Assembly: GCF_000002425.4 (NCBI RefSeq)
Contig: NC_037262.1
Coordinates: 2,424,080 to 2,488,079, forward strand
DNA from: Physcomitrium patens
Lineage: Eukaryota; Streptophyta; Bryopsida; Funariales; Funariaceae
Length of the DNA stretch: 64,000 nt
Direction: 5' to 3'
This document shows, one piece after another, positions 34,748 through 47,200 of this stretch. Numbering within the stretch: the first letter of the stretch is position 1; every line of letters starts with the position of its first letter. The translations under genes and the position numbers were made by a program. Below the pieces are notes generated by a model. That model ran no database searches, was not told where the DNA came from, and saw nothing but the letters and a program-made list of their open reading frames with translations.

Positions 34748-37700
34748 CTTTGTCTAATCTTGATTGAAAGTGGATTATCCTTTTTTTTTGATAAGACATA
34801 AGCATATTAGAAGTTGCAGATTACCCTCTTCTAAATTGATATTTTTTTTAGTATTTTCTTTGTTCTCAAGTCCTCTCTTCTATTTGTCTTGAGCGATATT
34901 AGACATCTTCTCTTTTCTAAGTGTTATTATGGCAAAACTTGCTGAAATGAAGAGTGCAATAGCACAAATGCAAGAGCAATTGAGGAAGTTAATGCTTGCG
35001 ATGCATCAACTCAATTTACCACCAAAAAGAGCAACAAGATTGGGAAGAAGTGAAGATATAGAAATGATTAGAGCTGCTTCAATACTTGCACTAAATCATG
35101 TTCCTTTTCCTATGGTGGAACGTCCTTCCAGTGTTAGAGAACCAAGAATTATTCTACCCGAGAAGTTTGATGGCACCAAATCAAAGTTTAGAGGATTTAT
35201 CAATCAAGTACAACTTGTGATTGAACTTCAATCCCAAAGCTATCCAACTCCAAGATCGCAAGTTAGATTCATTAGTACGCTTCTTTCAAGTTTAGCATTG
35301 TCATGGTTTTCATCTTTTCTTGAACGACGAGATTCAATATTGGATAATCTAGAGGCTTTTTTGGCAGAGTTTTGATCCATGTATGGAGAACATGATGCAA
35401 TTTGTATTGCAACCAATAAGATCCATATTTTACGACAAGGCAATCGATCAGTAACATTATAAGCTTCACGATTTTGACAACTTGCAACTGATATTAAGTG
35501 AGATGATGCTACACTTATTAGCCAATTTCTCTATGGATTATAATATGAGATAAAAAAATTAATGCTCAATTTACATGATCCTCAAACATTGAGTCAAGCA
35601 ATTGACTTTGCTATAAAGTGCGATAATTGCCTTTTTGAATTTCGATCTAAGAACTGTATAAGTGGACCTCAATGTTACTATAATTCAATAGCAATATCAA
35701 CATCTCTTCAACACATACAATTGAAAGTAGAGGATATGCAAATTGTTGCAATACATTTCAAACCTCTTATTGAGCAAGAAAAGACTTGTCATCATCAAAA
35801 AGGATTGTGCTTATATTGTGGAGAACCTAAGCACATTGGTCAACATTGCTCAAAAAAGTGATGCAATCATAAAATGAGGAGTACGACCATTAATAGAGAT
35901 AGCATGTTGAATTTTTTTTTTGTCCTGCTACAATAAGAACCGTGCGGCTGGAACCTTGTACAATGCCTAGTAAAGATTCTATCTTCTCTTTAGAACCCTC
36001 TCCTTGTTTTATGATAAATGGTATTCTATGACCTAAACATCTCAAAGCCTCTGCCTTGCTAGATTCAGAAGCCTCAACATGTTTCTTGGATGAAAAATTT
36101 GCTAAAAGACATAGCATATTTTTAGTAAAGAAAACTAAACCTGTTCATGTAGAAGTCATAGATGGTCATCCGTTGTCTTTAAGAGATATTATTCTCCTGA
36201 AGATATGAAGCCCTTCCTATAAAAATAGCAACTAATGGTCATAGTAGCTTTATAATATTTAATATCATTAGATCTCTTTCTAATCCAGTCATTTTAGGTT
36301 TATCATGACTAGAAAAATATAATCCTAAAATAGATTGGACTTCTCGTAGTCTTGAATTTTTTGAAAGTATAACTAAGAGTGTAATTAATCAAGTAGAAAG
36401 TTATAAACCTAGTATAATTAAACTTATATTTGTAGATACAAGTATTTTCTTGCATGTTGCAAAAGAAGGATCACCTTGTGTCATTTATGCCACACTTGTT
36501 TCTATTGGTGGAAAGACTTCAAGTGGCATTTTAAGCCAATATGAAGATTTTCAAGATGTATTTGAAAAAAATAATATGGATACTCTTCCAGGACATCGTC
36601 CCTATGATTGATCAATTGACCTTCAAGAAAGAGCACAACAACCATTTAGATTAATCTACAATTTATCTCAATATGAGTTGGCTAAACTCAAGGAGTATAT
36701 TGAAGAAAATTTGACCAAGAACTTCATACGCCATTTCAAATCTCCAGTAGGAGCTCCAATTTTATTTGTGAAGAAAAAAGATGGATCATTGTGGATGTGT
36801 GTTGATTATCGAGGACTCAATAAAATCACTATCAAAAATAAGTACCCACTATTTTTGATATCTGGACTTCTTGATCAATTGAATCAAGCTAAGATCTATA
36901 TAAAAATAGATCTATGAAGAGCATACAATTTGGTATGCATCAAAGAAGGAGATGAATAGAAGACTACGTTTTGAATAAGGTATGGATATTTCGAATACAA
37001 CATCATGCCTTTTGGACTTACAAATGCACCAACAACATTCCAACATTTAATGAATGATGTCTTTTGGGAGTTTTTAGATGATTTTATTATCTATTATCTA
37101 GACGATATCTTAATTTATTCTAAGAACTCAGAAGAACATGAACTTCATGTTCATCAAGTATTACAAAAACTAAGAGATAGAGGACTCTATGCCAAGATAG
37201 AAAAGTGTGTATTTTATACTACTCAAGTCGACTTCTTAGGATACATCATTTCAAATGATAGACTTATGATGGATCTTAAGAAAGTTCAAACTACTATGGA
37301 TTAGAAGATCCCAAAAACGGTAAGAGATGTCCAATGCTTTTTGAGATTTGTCAACTACTATCGGATCTTCATCAAAGACTTCTCTCAAGTTGCAGCTCTA
37401 CTTATACGTTTGACTTACAAAGACAAACTTCAATGGAATCAAGAAGCAAAAGTAGCATTTGAAGCTTTGAAGACAGCCTTTGTTTCTACACCAATCTTGT
37501 ATCGTGTTGATTTTTCTAAGCCATTTTTTATAAAAATAGATGCATTAAACTTTGCTTTAGGTGCCATATTGTCACAAATGGGAATAGATAATAAACTTCA
37601 ACGAGTAGCTTTTCATTCTAGAAAATTTTCAATAGTCAAGATCAACTACAAGATCCACGACAAAGAACTTCTTGCAATCATAGATTACTTTGAAGAATGG

Positions 37701-39472
37701 TGCCATTATCTATAAGGTGCTTTTAGCCCAGTCATAATGTATATGGATTACAAGAACTTTGAATATTTTATGTCAACACGTATTTTGAATAGTCGCCAAG
37801 CTCGTTGGAGTATGTCTTTGTCAAGATTCAAATTCAAGATCACTTATCGACCAAGAAAATAAAAAGGTTTGTCAAATATACTCTCTAGATGATTTTATCT
37901 TGTACCAAAGGAAAGAGATGCTGCTTTTGATCAACAACAAATAATTCTCTTGAAGCCAAAGCATCTTCATCTTCGAGCAATGAAATCAATACTAATTGTT
38001 GATTCAACTTTCATTAAGAAAGTTTAGTCAAGTATGTCTTTTGATCCTCTTATTCATGACATTAAGGAAAATCCTTCAAAGTCTCATGATACTTCCAAGT
38101 TTGAATTCAAGAAGAATCTACTATATTTTGAGGGCCGCCTATGTGTTCCAGAAGGTGAAGCTCGATTACGTGTTCTTCAAGCTCGTCATGACTTTCCAAT
38201 AGCAGGACATTTTGGATACAATAAAACTTTGGAACTAACATCTATGGATTTTTGGTAGCCACAAATGTAGAAAGCAGTCAAAGATTTTGTACAATCTTGT
38301 GATGTTTGCTCAAAATCAAAAACTCCTCGTCATTGACCTTACGGACTTCTTCAACCATTATCCATTCTAGAACAACCATGGTCTTCTATGGATTTCATCA
38401 CGGATCTTCTAATCTCAAGTTCTTATGACTCTATATTTGTGATAGTAGATCGTTTTATCAAGATGGCACATTTTGTATCATGTACAAAATCTATCATAAG
38501 TAAAGAAATAGCTAAGCTCTTTCTTGATAATATCTATCGCTATCATGGATTATCCAAGGATAGTATATCAGATAAGGGAACTCAATTTGTATCAAGATTT
38601 TGGCGAATTCTTTTCAAGATTCTAAAAGTGGATATAACATTATCTTCGACATTCAATCCTCAAACTGATGGACAAACAGAGCGTATTAATCAAGTTTTGG
38701 AGTAGTATTTAAGATGTACCATTAACTATTAACAAGATGATTGAACAATTCTTTTACCATTGGCAGAGTTTGCTTACAATAACATGGTACATTCTTCTAC
38801 AAAATAAACATCGATTTTCTATATGGTGTGGATATGATATTAGTAAAGAATCTTGCAAATGCAGCAAAGACGGTGGAGGTTTTTTATCAATGACATCCAT
38901 CAAAATCAACATGAAAACCTTCTTTATAAAAGAAACAAGATCTAGGTAAGATAACATTCTACTTTCAATCCTTGTTTATAGCTTCTTTGTAGTTGTGATG
39001 CTCAGGAGATAGAGAACCAACAACCAACGGATTTGACTCAAGAGCCTTTATTTGCTAACTTGCCCGATGAGACATTACGATTGTCACAACCTTCAAGACA
39101 ATGCAATCGAGATGAAGATCTTTTAGAACGACATATTCTTCCTTGAATAAATCATGAAATACAATGCGTTTGGTATCACGACCTTAGAAAGAACTCCTAA
39201 TGTTTGGTGATTTTACTAGAGGTAGGAACAACTCTTGATGGTGTTTCAAATATTTTATTCGAAGGAAGTTATAAAGGCCTCAACAATGATCAAATAACTG
39301 GGTGGTCTTCTCGCCTTGTTTTGGGACACTATTGATGGTTGAGAGGCCCTATCAATCATCTTCGAAGAGAACAAAGATCAGAGTATGTGGCAAATATAAT
39401 TTGTCGCATCATAGATTTTTTCAACATATGATTACCACTCCTCATGGAATTCATCTCTAGAAAGAGAGGTAA

Positions 39473-40030
39473 TGTCACGGACATATGCATGTAAGCCAGT
39501 AATTACATATATAAATAGGTAGAAGTAAGTAAAAGTAGATAAAAGTAAGTTAATTCTATAGTATTTGATATGAAAGCTTTCTAGAAGCTTTATAGATGCT
39601 ACTTTGATTTTATAGGTGTCTTTAATAGATTTTTTGGAATTAGAAACATGGTCAACAAGTTGGCCATGTGCCACATATGATGTTAGCTTGAAGACCAAGC
39701 TAACTATATAATCTACATATAGAAAAACTTGCCTTGTAAGTCAAGGCATGTGTCCTACAAAGTCAACACATATTGGAGGTCCTATAGAATGTCGCCACAT
39801 AGCTTCTAGTAAGATAGTATATATAGAGACAAGAGTGAAGCCTTCTTCACTCTTGTCAACTCCTTTCTTGCTTCAAGTCTAGTTTCAAGGGTCTCTAGTT
39901 TTTTTGGCTTTTGGCAATAGCCATTCCAGTTTCTTTCTTAATATACATATAAGTTATTTCTATTTTGTCATCTTTCTGTGAGAGAAGTCTCACTTGTTTA
40001 TTTGACTTTATCATGTTCTTGTCCTTGACA
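39473..40030 (+). repeat. 3' LTR of A1 (558 bp)
   Basis: Same length as the 5' LTR, about 45-50 differences by eye. It ends CCTTGACA, followed by TATTT. Confidence 0.95.
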
Positions 40031-43000
40031 TATTTCTATTATCAAGAGTGAGGCCATTAAATCAAAGATTGTCCAAAACGTCAAAAGTCTAGCACCAATA
40101 AAATGAGGCAGATTTATAGTTTCAAAATTCACCAAGTCAATAATGAAACAAAGTATGAAAACAAGGCTTTCCAATAAAGGCATCAAAGGCCAATATTGAA
40201 AATAGCTATTGTCTCTCAAAGACAAATGGTATGGCCTCAGACAACTATAAAAAGAGTCAATTGGTACATCTAATGGGACTACTAACAAGACAACCATGTT
40301 GAGTTCTTATAGATTGTGGCTATACAAAAAATTACATTTCAACTGAAATTGCTAGTTGACTTAGAATTAAAATTAAGATAATCAAGAGAAAAAGCATATA
40401 CCTTGTAGATGACCAAGAGAATATATTGAGTGAAACATATGAAGAAAAAATCTTAAGGTTGATTGATATATATATCTTAAGAGAGAGATTCAAGATGACA
40501 AAGCTAAGATATGTTATTATTCTTAATATGCCATGGTTAAAGATAAGAAATAAGTAAGTTCATTGGATAGCAAAGATAATTTCTTTTAAAGATGATGGAT
40601 GCAAGGTGACTTTTAACACCTCCATATCAAGTGAAGAGGAAAGATAATTTACAACCAAAGACTTACTTGTAGGGACGACCCTTATAAAGAAGTAAATATA
40701 GCAAAAGTAACTATTATATATGGTGGTTCTAAATCTTACATTAGTGGTAGAGAAGACAACTAAAGGAATAGAATAAGTACATCAATTTATATGAGAATAT
40801 TAGAATGTCTTCTCATCTAACCTACCTATTAGCGGGCCTCTTGATCGAGGTGCCTCCTTTCAAATAAAACTATTTCCTAGAGCCAAATCAATAAGCCAAC
40901 CAAATTACTACATAGCACCAAAAGAACTTGAAGAACTATAGAAGACATTCAACAAACTCTAAGAAAAAGACCTCATTTGAGAAAGCACATCACCATGGGG
41001 AGTACATGTACTTTTTCCATCTAAGAAGCATGGTGGACTTTACCTTTGCATTGACTTTCAAGGCCTCAATAAGTATACTATTAAGAATGCATATTCACTT
41101 CTATACAAGGATGATCTTTTTGACTAATTTTTAGATGCGACCATCTTTCTTAAATTAGATCTTTGAAGTGGCTATTGATAGACACCTATTACATAAGAGG
41201 ATGTAAAAAAGATAATATTTTATATATGCTATTGATATTTCAAATGGCTGGTTTTACCTTCCAACCTTAGCAATGCTTCAGTCTCTTTTAAAGGTCACAT
41301 GAATAGATTTTTTTGAGACCTTTTGGATGGATATATAGTTGTCTTCATTGATAATATCTTTTTATATAATAAAATCCCTAAAGAGTATATACCTACAAAA
41401 AATACTATGTTGCTTTTATTGTAAGTAATCAAAATGTAAACTTTGGAAGTCAAAAGTTATCTTTTTGAAGCATGTGGTGTCTTTCAAAGGCATGCATATG
41501 GAATAAGATAAGATAAAAGTAGTGGAGGATTGACCAACCTCCAAGAATGCTTTTGAAGTCCACTCATTTTTAGGCCTTGCTAGATATTATTGCCATTTTA
41601 TTTGATAATTTGCATACATTACTGCCTCATTGACAAACCTATTAGAAAAGAGTGTCCTATTTGAATAGAAATTGGAGCAGCAAAGCACTTTTGATAGATT
41701 GAAAGATGCATTCATTATTGCTCTAATATTGCAACCGTATATTTCCAACCTCTCATACATTTAATATTGATGCTTTTGACTTTGGTATTGGAATGGTCCT
41801 TTAATAAGACTTCGATATGGACCTTCAACTTATGGTATATGAATCATGCAAGCTTAGAAGGGCAAAGTGCAATTACTTTATACATAATTGAAAGCAATTA
41901 GGAATTATATATACCACAAAGATGTGGCGATACTATGTGTAAGGAAAGCAGTGGTTGTTTGGACTGACTATTGATCCTTGCTATACAATTTTTATTTAGA
42001 AAATATGAAACCATGACATCATTATTGTAAAGAACAGTTGCAATTTTTTGATATACAGCTTGAATAAGAGCAAAGGCAACAATATACTATGCCAAATAGC
42101 TTATTACGGAGACCAGACTTGAAAGGTGAATCGAGAGATAAGGTAGAAGTTACTACTATTAATAGTGTCATTTCAAATTTAAGTAAAGAGGTAAAATGGA
42201 AAGAAGCTATGCATTGAGATGCTTATTTTAAGATGATTAGCGATTGACTAAAAGTGGATGATATACAATATCAAGAATATAATTTTAGTGATTACTTGTT
42301 CTATTTCAAGAAGCAGATTTATATAGTCAATAATATTATACTTCAAACATATATACTTCAAGAGAGATATGACATCCCAATATTTAAACATCTAGGACGA
42401 GAAAAGATTCTAAAATAGATCTCAATGACATGCTCTTAGGCAGGTTTGGATTATGATATTTGAAGTTTTTTTGTACTCTTATAAATCATGTCAATGTAAT
42501 AAAACTTACAATATAGCATCTCTTAAATTATTACATCTAATTTTGCTACATATGGCACATTAGAAGTAGATGACTATGGATCTTATTACAAATTTATTAC
42601 AGACATGTTATAATTATATCGTAGTTGGCACCTATGTAAATTGACCCTCAAAGCAACTTCACTTGGCTGCAATGCACTTGGATATTGATGCTCCAATGCT
42701 TATATAAGTCTTCTTTGATACTATCTTTTGTCTTTATGGATTATCTTGTATCATCATTTTAGATCAAGATCCACGCTTCACAAGAAGTTTTTAGTAAGCC
42801 TTATTTAGGCTATTGAGCATATGACTTACTATGTCTATAGTCTTCTATCCCCAAATAATTGGACAAATAGAGTATGCAAATTAAACCTTGAAATATATGT
42901 TGTGGACATTTGTGGTGGTTCATCATAATGATTGGAATGAATACTTGATACCTTTAGAGTTTGCTTATAATAATAGTATTTAAGTAAGTTCCAATTATTT

Positions 43001-43682
43001 TTATATTTTTTCTTAATATTGATCAACATCTAATTATGTTAGCAACTCTCTATTATTCCATCAATATCAATAACTCGATAATAGAGGAATTTATACAACG
43101 GCTAACAATGGCCTTATAAGAGGCATGACACTACCTCTTTACCACACAAAAATCGACAAAAGTAAATTGTAGATAACCATCAGTAACACAAGACCTTTTA
43201 AGAGGGTGATCAAGAGTTACTCTTTAATACCGACTTGCTACTTATTACATCAACCCAAATTTTTAAACTAGCACTTGGTGGCTTGGACCTTTCCGCATTT
43301 TTTTAATAATTTCTAATATTGCATAGTGCCTCAAGTTTTTGCCATATATTCAGATCCATCTAGTCTTCTATGTTTTGTAAGTGAAGGAATTTCATACCGA
43401 GCCAAACCGCTTTTCAGATTAATATCAACTACCACTACTACCAATTATAGTTGATGATCAACAAGAATATGAAATAGATAGCATTTTGGACCATTGCTAC
43501 TTTCGTAGTAATAGTAGATATCTACAACTTCAATACAAAGTTCTTTAGAAAGATTATTCCATCGAAGATGCAATATAAGAACATGCACAAAATCTCACCT
43601 ATTACCAAGAAATAATTTGGAAATACCATTGAGAATAAAATGAGGGTATTTTACATTAATAGAAGGACATTAATTGTATTAT

Positions 43683-44232
43683 TGACACATATGAATAGAT
43701 AGTTAGAACCATGTTTGAAAAATTATGGAAGTTTTTAGAATTGGATTTAGATTAGTGGACCTAGTAGGATCCATTGTAGAACATTCTAAAAAGAATTTAT
43801 GGTGGTTATCTAAATTGGGCCTACCATGTAATCTTCTAGAAAAGACTTAGGATGGTTATATAGGTAGGGCCTATCATGGGACCTTCTAGAAGAAATTTAA
43901 GGTAGTTATCTAAGTGGGATCCATCATTTAAGAATATTCTAGAAAGTCCAGGGTGGTAAAACAAAGTATAAATAGGATTGACCAAGGCCTTTTAGAGTAT
44001 TTAATCAAGTATGGCTTTGGATCTTTTCTTTTAATATAATTAAATTTTGCATCTTCTTATTTTTTTTCTATTTTATTCTAATTCTAGTTGCTTAGTTTTG
44101 TCTTCCGTGTCTCATTTTATTTACTTTTGTTCAATTTTTTTTTAGTTCAGTTTGTCTTACTTTGCAATGGAGTTTCATGTTATTGTAGATTAAAAGGGTC
44201 TTGGATACTTGAGATAGACTAGTCATGTTTCA
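43683..44232 (+). repeat. 3' LTR of B2 (550 bp)
   Basis: It starts TGACACATATGAATAG and ends GTCATGTTTCA. Minus-strand integrase sequence of element C begins immediately after it. Confidence 0.9.
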
Positions 44233-47200
44233 ATTGGCATATATCTCCTCATTGAATTATAAATTGTTTGATCAACCTATAATGCATAAGGTAGAAGTAG
44301 AGGCCATTCTTTCACTCTTTTATTATAAGCTTTAATCAAGGCTTTTATAATTGGTGGATTTCTATATTTACTCTTTGTATTCTCCTTTAGATTATAAACA
44401 ATAGTTAATGATAATTTAATTTCATATTTCTTAAAGAATTCAAAAGCTTCATCTCTATCCAATTTTCTTTAATTTACACTGATCTTTTCTATACATCCAT
44501 AGCAACAAATAACATCCTCAAGTAAAAATATGTATATTTTTTCTATGGAATTTATTCTTAGTACCTTGCCTTTTACTTAGTTTGATAAATCTTCATGAGC
44601 CAAAATTAAATATCTCATTTTCCATAATCTCATTAGTATAATAACTAAATTAACAATCCATTTAAAATGCATAGCCAAAAGAAATGTCAAATGTAAACCA
44701 TCTCAATGTCATGTATTTGAATTCATTTGACAAGTTATATAAGATTCTACAAATGAATTTGTATCTTGATACATATTCTTCTATCAATATTATTCCTTCA
44801 ATTTAGCAAAAGTAACTCAAATTCTTCTATGCATGCCTATAGACTATCATGAAATTCTTTGAGTAGTCTTTGTTGATCTTCTTTGGTACCTACTACTTGT
44901 TGTGATATTTCAATATTTGATTTTGGCCTCTTTCATGGAAATCCTCCTTATTATACAAACTTATATGCTTTTTTTTTCTAATCTATTTAAATTTTTCAAC
45001 CAACCAATTAATATGCTTGATTAATATGTTCAAATAATATTCAATATTAAATAATTCTTTTTCATAATTTTCTTCATGAAATGACTTATCTTCTTTATTT
45101 AATTTAGCAACCGAATAAAATTTTGTATCTACATCATCAATATCCTCAATCATCTCATCTTTTCTATCATATATTGCTCAAGATAATATATTTGCTACCA
45201 AATTGTCTTTCCTTCTAACATGTCTAAATTTCAAATTTAATAATTTGATATAAGCAATCTATCTCAATATTATAATATCTCATGTTGTATAATTAGTAAT
45301 CATCCCAAGTAAAGGCAAACAATCCATTTCAATTACCACCATTTTCTTAATCAAATAATCTTTTTCAGCTTCCATAGCTGAAACAACTCTCCATAATTTC
45401 TTTTTTACTTGTGAATATACACGTTGGCAAGTACTTAAAACCTTAGCTCTAAATTGCATTGCAAATCTATATCTATTCAAATCATCTTAGCCTGTAGTCC
45501 ATCCAATGGCAGTTGAACTAATATCCACTGTAATAATCCTTGGTCTATTACACTTATAATCAATTCTTTTTTAACATTGGAGGTAATGTCAATAATTTCT
45601 TTAATCTTTACACTAATTTAATATATTTTTTTCTTCATTTAGACTAATAGCCCTTGCATAATAGTTCATACAATGGATTTGTTATGTGAGCATAGTGAAG
45701 AATCCAATTACGATAAAATACACATATACCTAAAAACCTATGAAGTTCTATTAAAGAACTAAAATCCTCTTTCATTCTTCCAATTACATCAATCTTGATT
45801 GGATATGGTTTTCTTCTATAAAATCCACATAAATGTCCAAAAATTATGACTTCTTGTATTTTAAATTTAGATTTTTCATCTAATAATGTACAATGAACTT
45901 CTTCAAGCTAAGTCAATATTTTTTTATAATCTTGTCTATAATCAATAATATATTTATGACAACTTTTTTTATCTAAAGTTTTATCCTTGTCTTTTTCTTT
46001 CTACTTCTTAATACTAACATCAACTAGAAAAGGCATAGTTTTTTTTTAGAATAAAATCCCTCAACACTTTTTTTTATCTCGCTCATCATATGCACAACTG
46101 AGTTAGTTATGCCTTGAGAAAGAATATATATTTTAATTAGGCTAAGTAATATTTTCTTTAATTTCATATTTCTATTCTTTGATGCAAGTTGAAATTGGTC
46201 ACGGCTCAAATACAAATCATCCATTGAATAGATTTTCCTTTCTACAAATACTTCAACAAATTCATCTACTATCGATCCAATTCCTACATTTTCGATAGTT
46301 ACCGCTGTTGGAATAGAGAGAATTTGCCTCAAGAAAATGTTGGGCTTCTAGCTGTCACTAATCATTCAATCAAGCTTAAAAATAAGGAAAGCCCTAATTT
46401 TATATATAAATTTCTCCTTTTGAGCAATTACACCAAATATACAAGCCTCAAGTAACCAACAACATCCAAAATATGATAAATTCTTTAAAACCTTGTATAT
46501 CTTTATGTGGAAATTTTTCCAAACTTCAATAGCTCATATCTCCTAATCCAACCGTCCAAAAAAACTCAAATTTTACATGAAGTACCGATATATTCTTATT
46601 AACTTCTACAACAAATTTCAACTGAAAATTCATTGCGGATCTTGAGATATCTTTAAAACCCTAACAGTCGCTTCAAAACCTTGTCTTTATACACTTGCAT
46701 GTAATTTTCTTTATATCTCATAAAATATAAGCTCAAATGCCACGAAATTTATATATATAGCTTCTTAACACAAAAAATTACATTCTCTAAAAAGTTTGAG
46801 CCAAAAATTTGTCCAAAAATTCAAGTTATGGCTCCAACCATTACTATAAATAAAACTGCTCACTTATTGCCTTTGATTTGGAAGTGCCGCCTTCAACTCC
46901 TTATAACTCCTTTACATAAAATCTAAAAGCAATAAGTTTTTCATAAAAATGTAGGCCTTAAAATTGTTGTTCCATTTGCACCTTCCAATCTTCAAAAGCT
47001 ACTATACAACTCCTCGTATCTTCAAAAGAGTAACAGTATGTCTTAAATAAACACCTTAACTTCAAACGGCTATAACTTCTTCATCCTAATTCTAAATCCT
47101 CTAATTTTTATACACAAATTGTACCTCAGATTCTAAACTTTACAACCCTAGATTCTATTCTCCGAATGCTTTCTTTGAAGTCGCCGAAACCCTTGTTAAG

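Larger units (their letters stand above)
34159..40030 (+). mobile_element. A1: nearly full-length Ty3/gypsy family A element
   Basis: Two 558-bp LTRs (34159-34716, 39473-40030), both TG...CA, and a 5-bp target duplication. Internal parts in order: gag about 34.93-35.87 kb, starting MAKLAEMKSAIAQM and ending in a CCHC zinc knuckle (CLYCGEPKHIGQHC); protease about 36.1-36.4 kb; reverse transcriptase about 36.6-37.3 kb with the YLDD active-site motif; RNase H about 37.4-37.9 kb; integrase about 38.0-38.9 kb. A purine-rich tract (AAAGAGAGG) precedes the 3' LTR. The LTRs differ by about 8% by eye, mostly transitions, suggesting an age of a few million years at usual plant rates. It is the youngest element here but broken at about ten or more places. 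Confidence 0.95.
33365..44232 (+). mobile_element. B2: Ty3/gypsy chromovirus split by A1
   Basis: The 5' LTR lacks its start (33365-33745). A primer-site relic TTGATATCAAAG follows at 33746. Gag starts near 33.9 kb and is interrupted by A1 (34159-40030). The remainder resumes at 40031: protease about 40.25-40.7 kb, reverse transcriptase 40.9-41.6 kb, RNase H 41.65-42.0 kb, integrase 42.3-43.1 kb, chromodomain near 43.46-43.57 kb, 3' LTR 43683-44232. It is colinear with B1. Its right end abuts the integrase of element C, so B2 probably inserted into C. Broken many times. Confidence 0.9.

Noticed and set aside
35240-35487. Minus-strand ORFs over A1
   Set aside because: Antisense to gag; no independent support.
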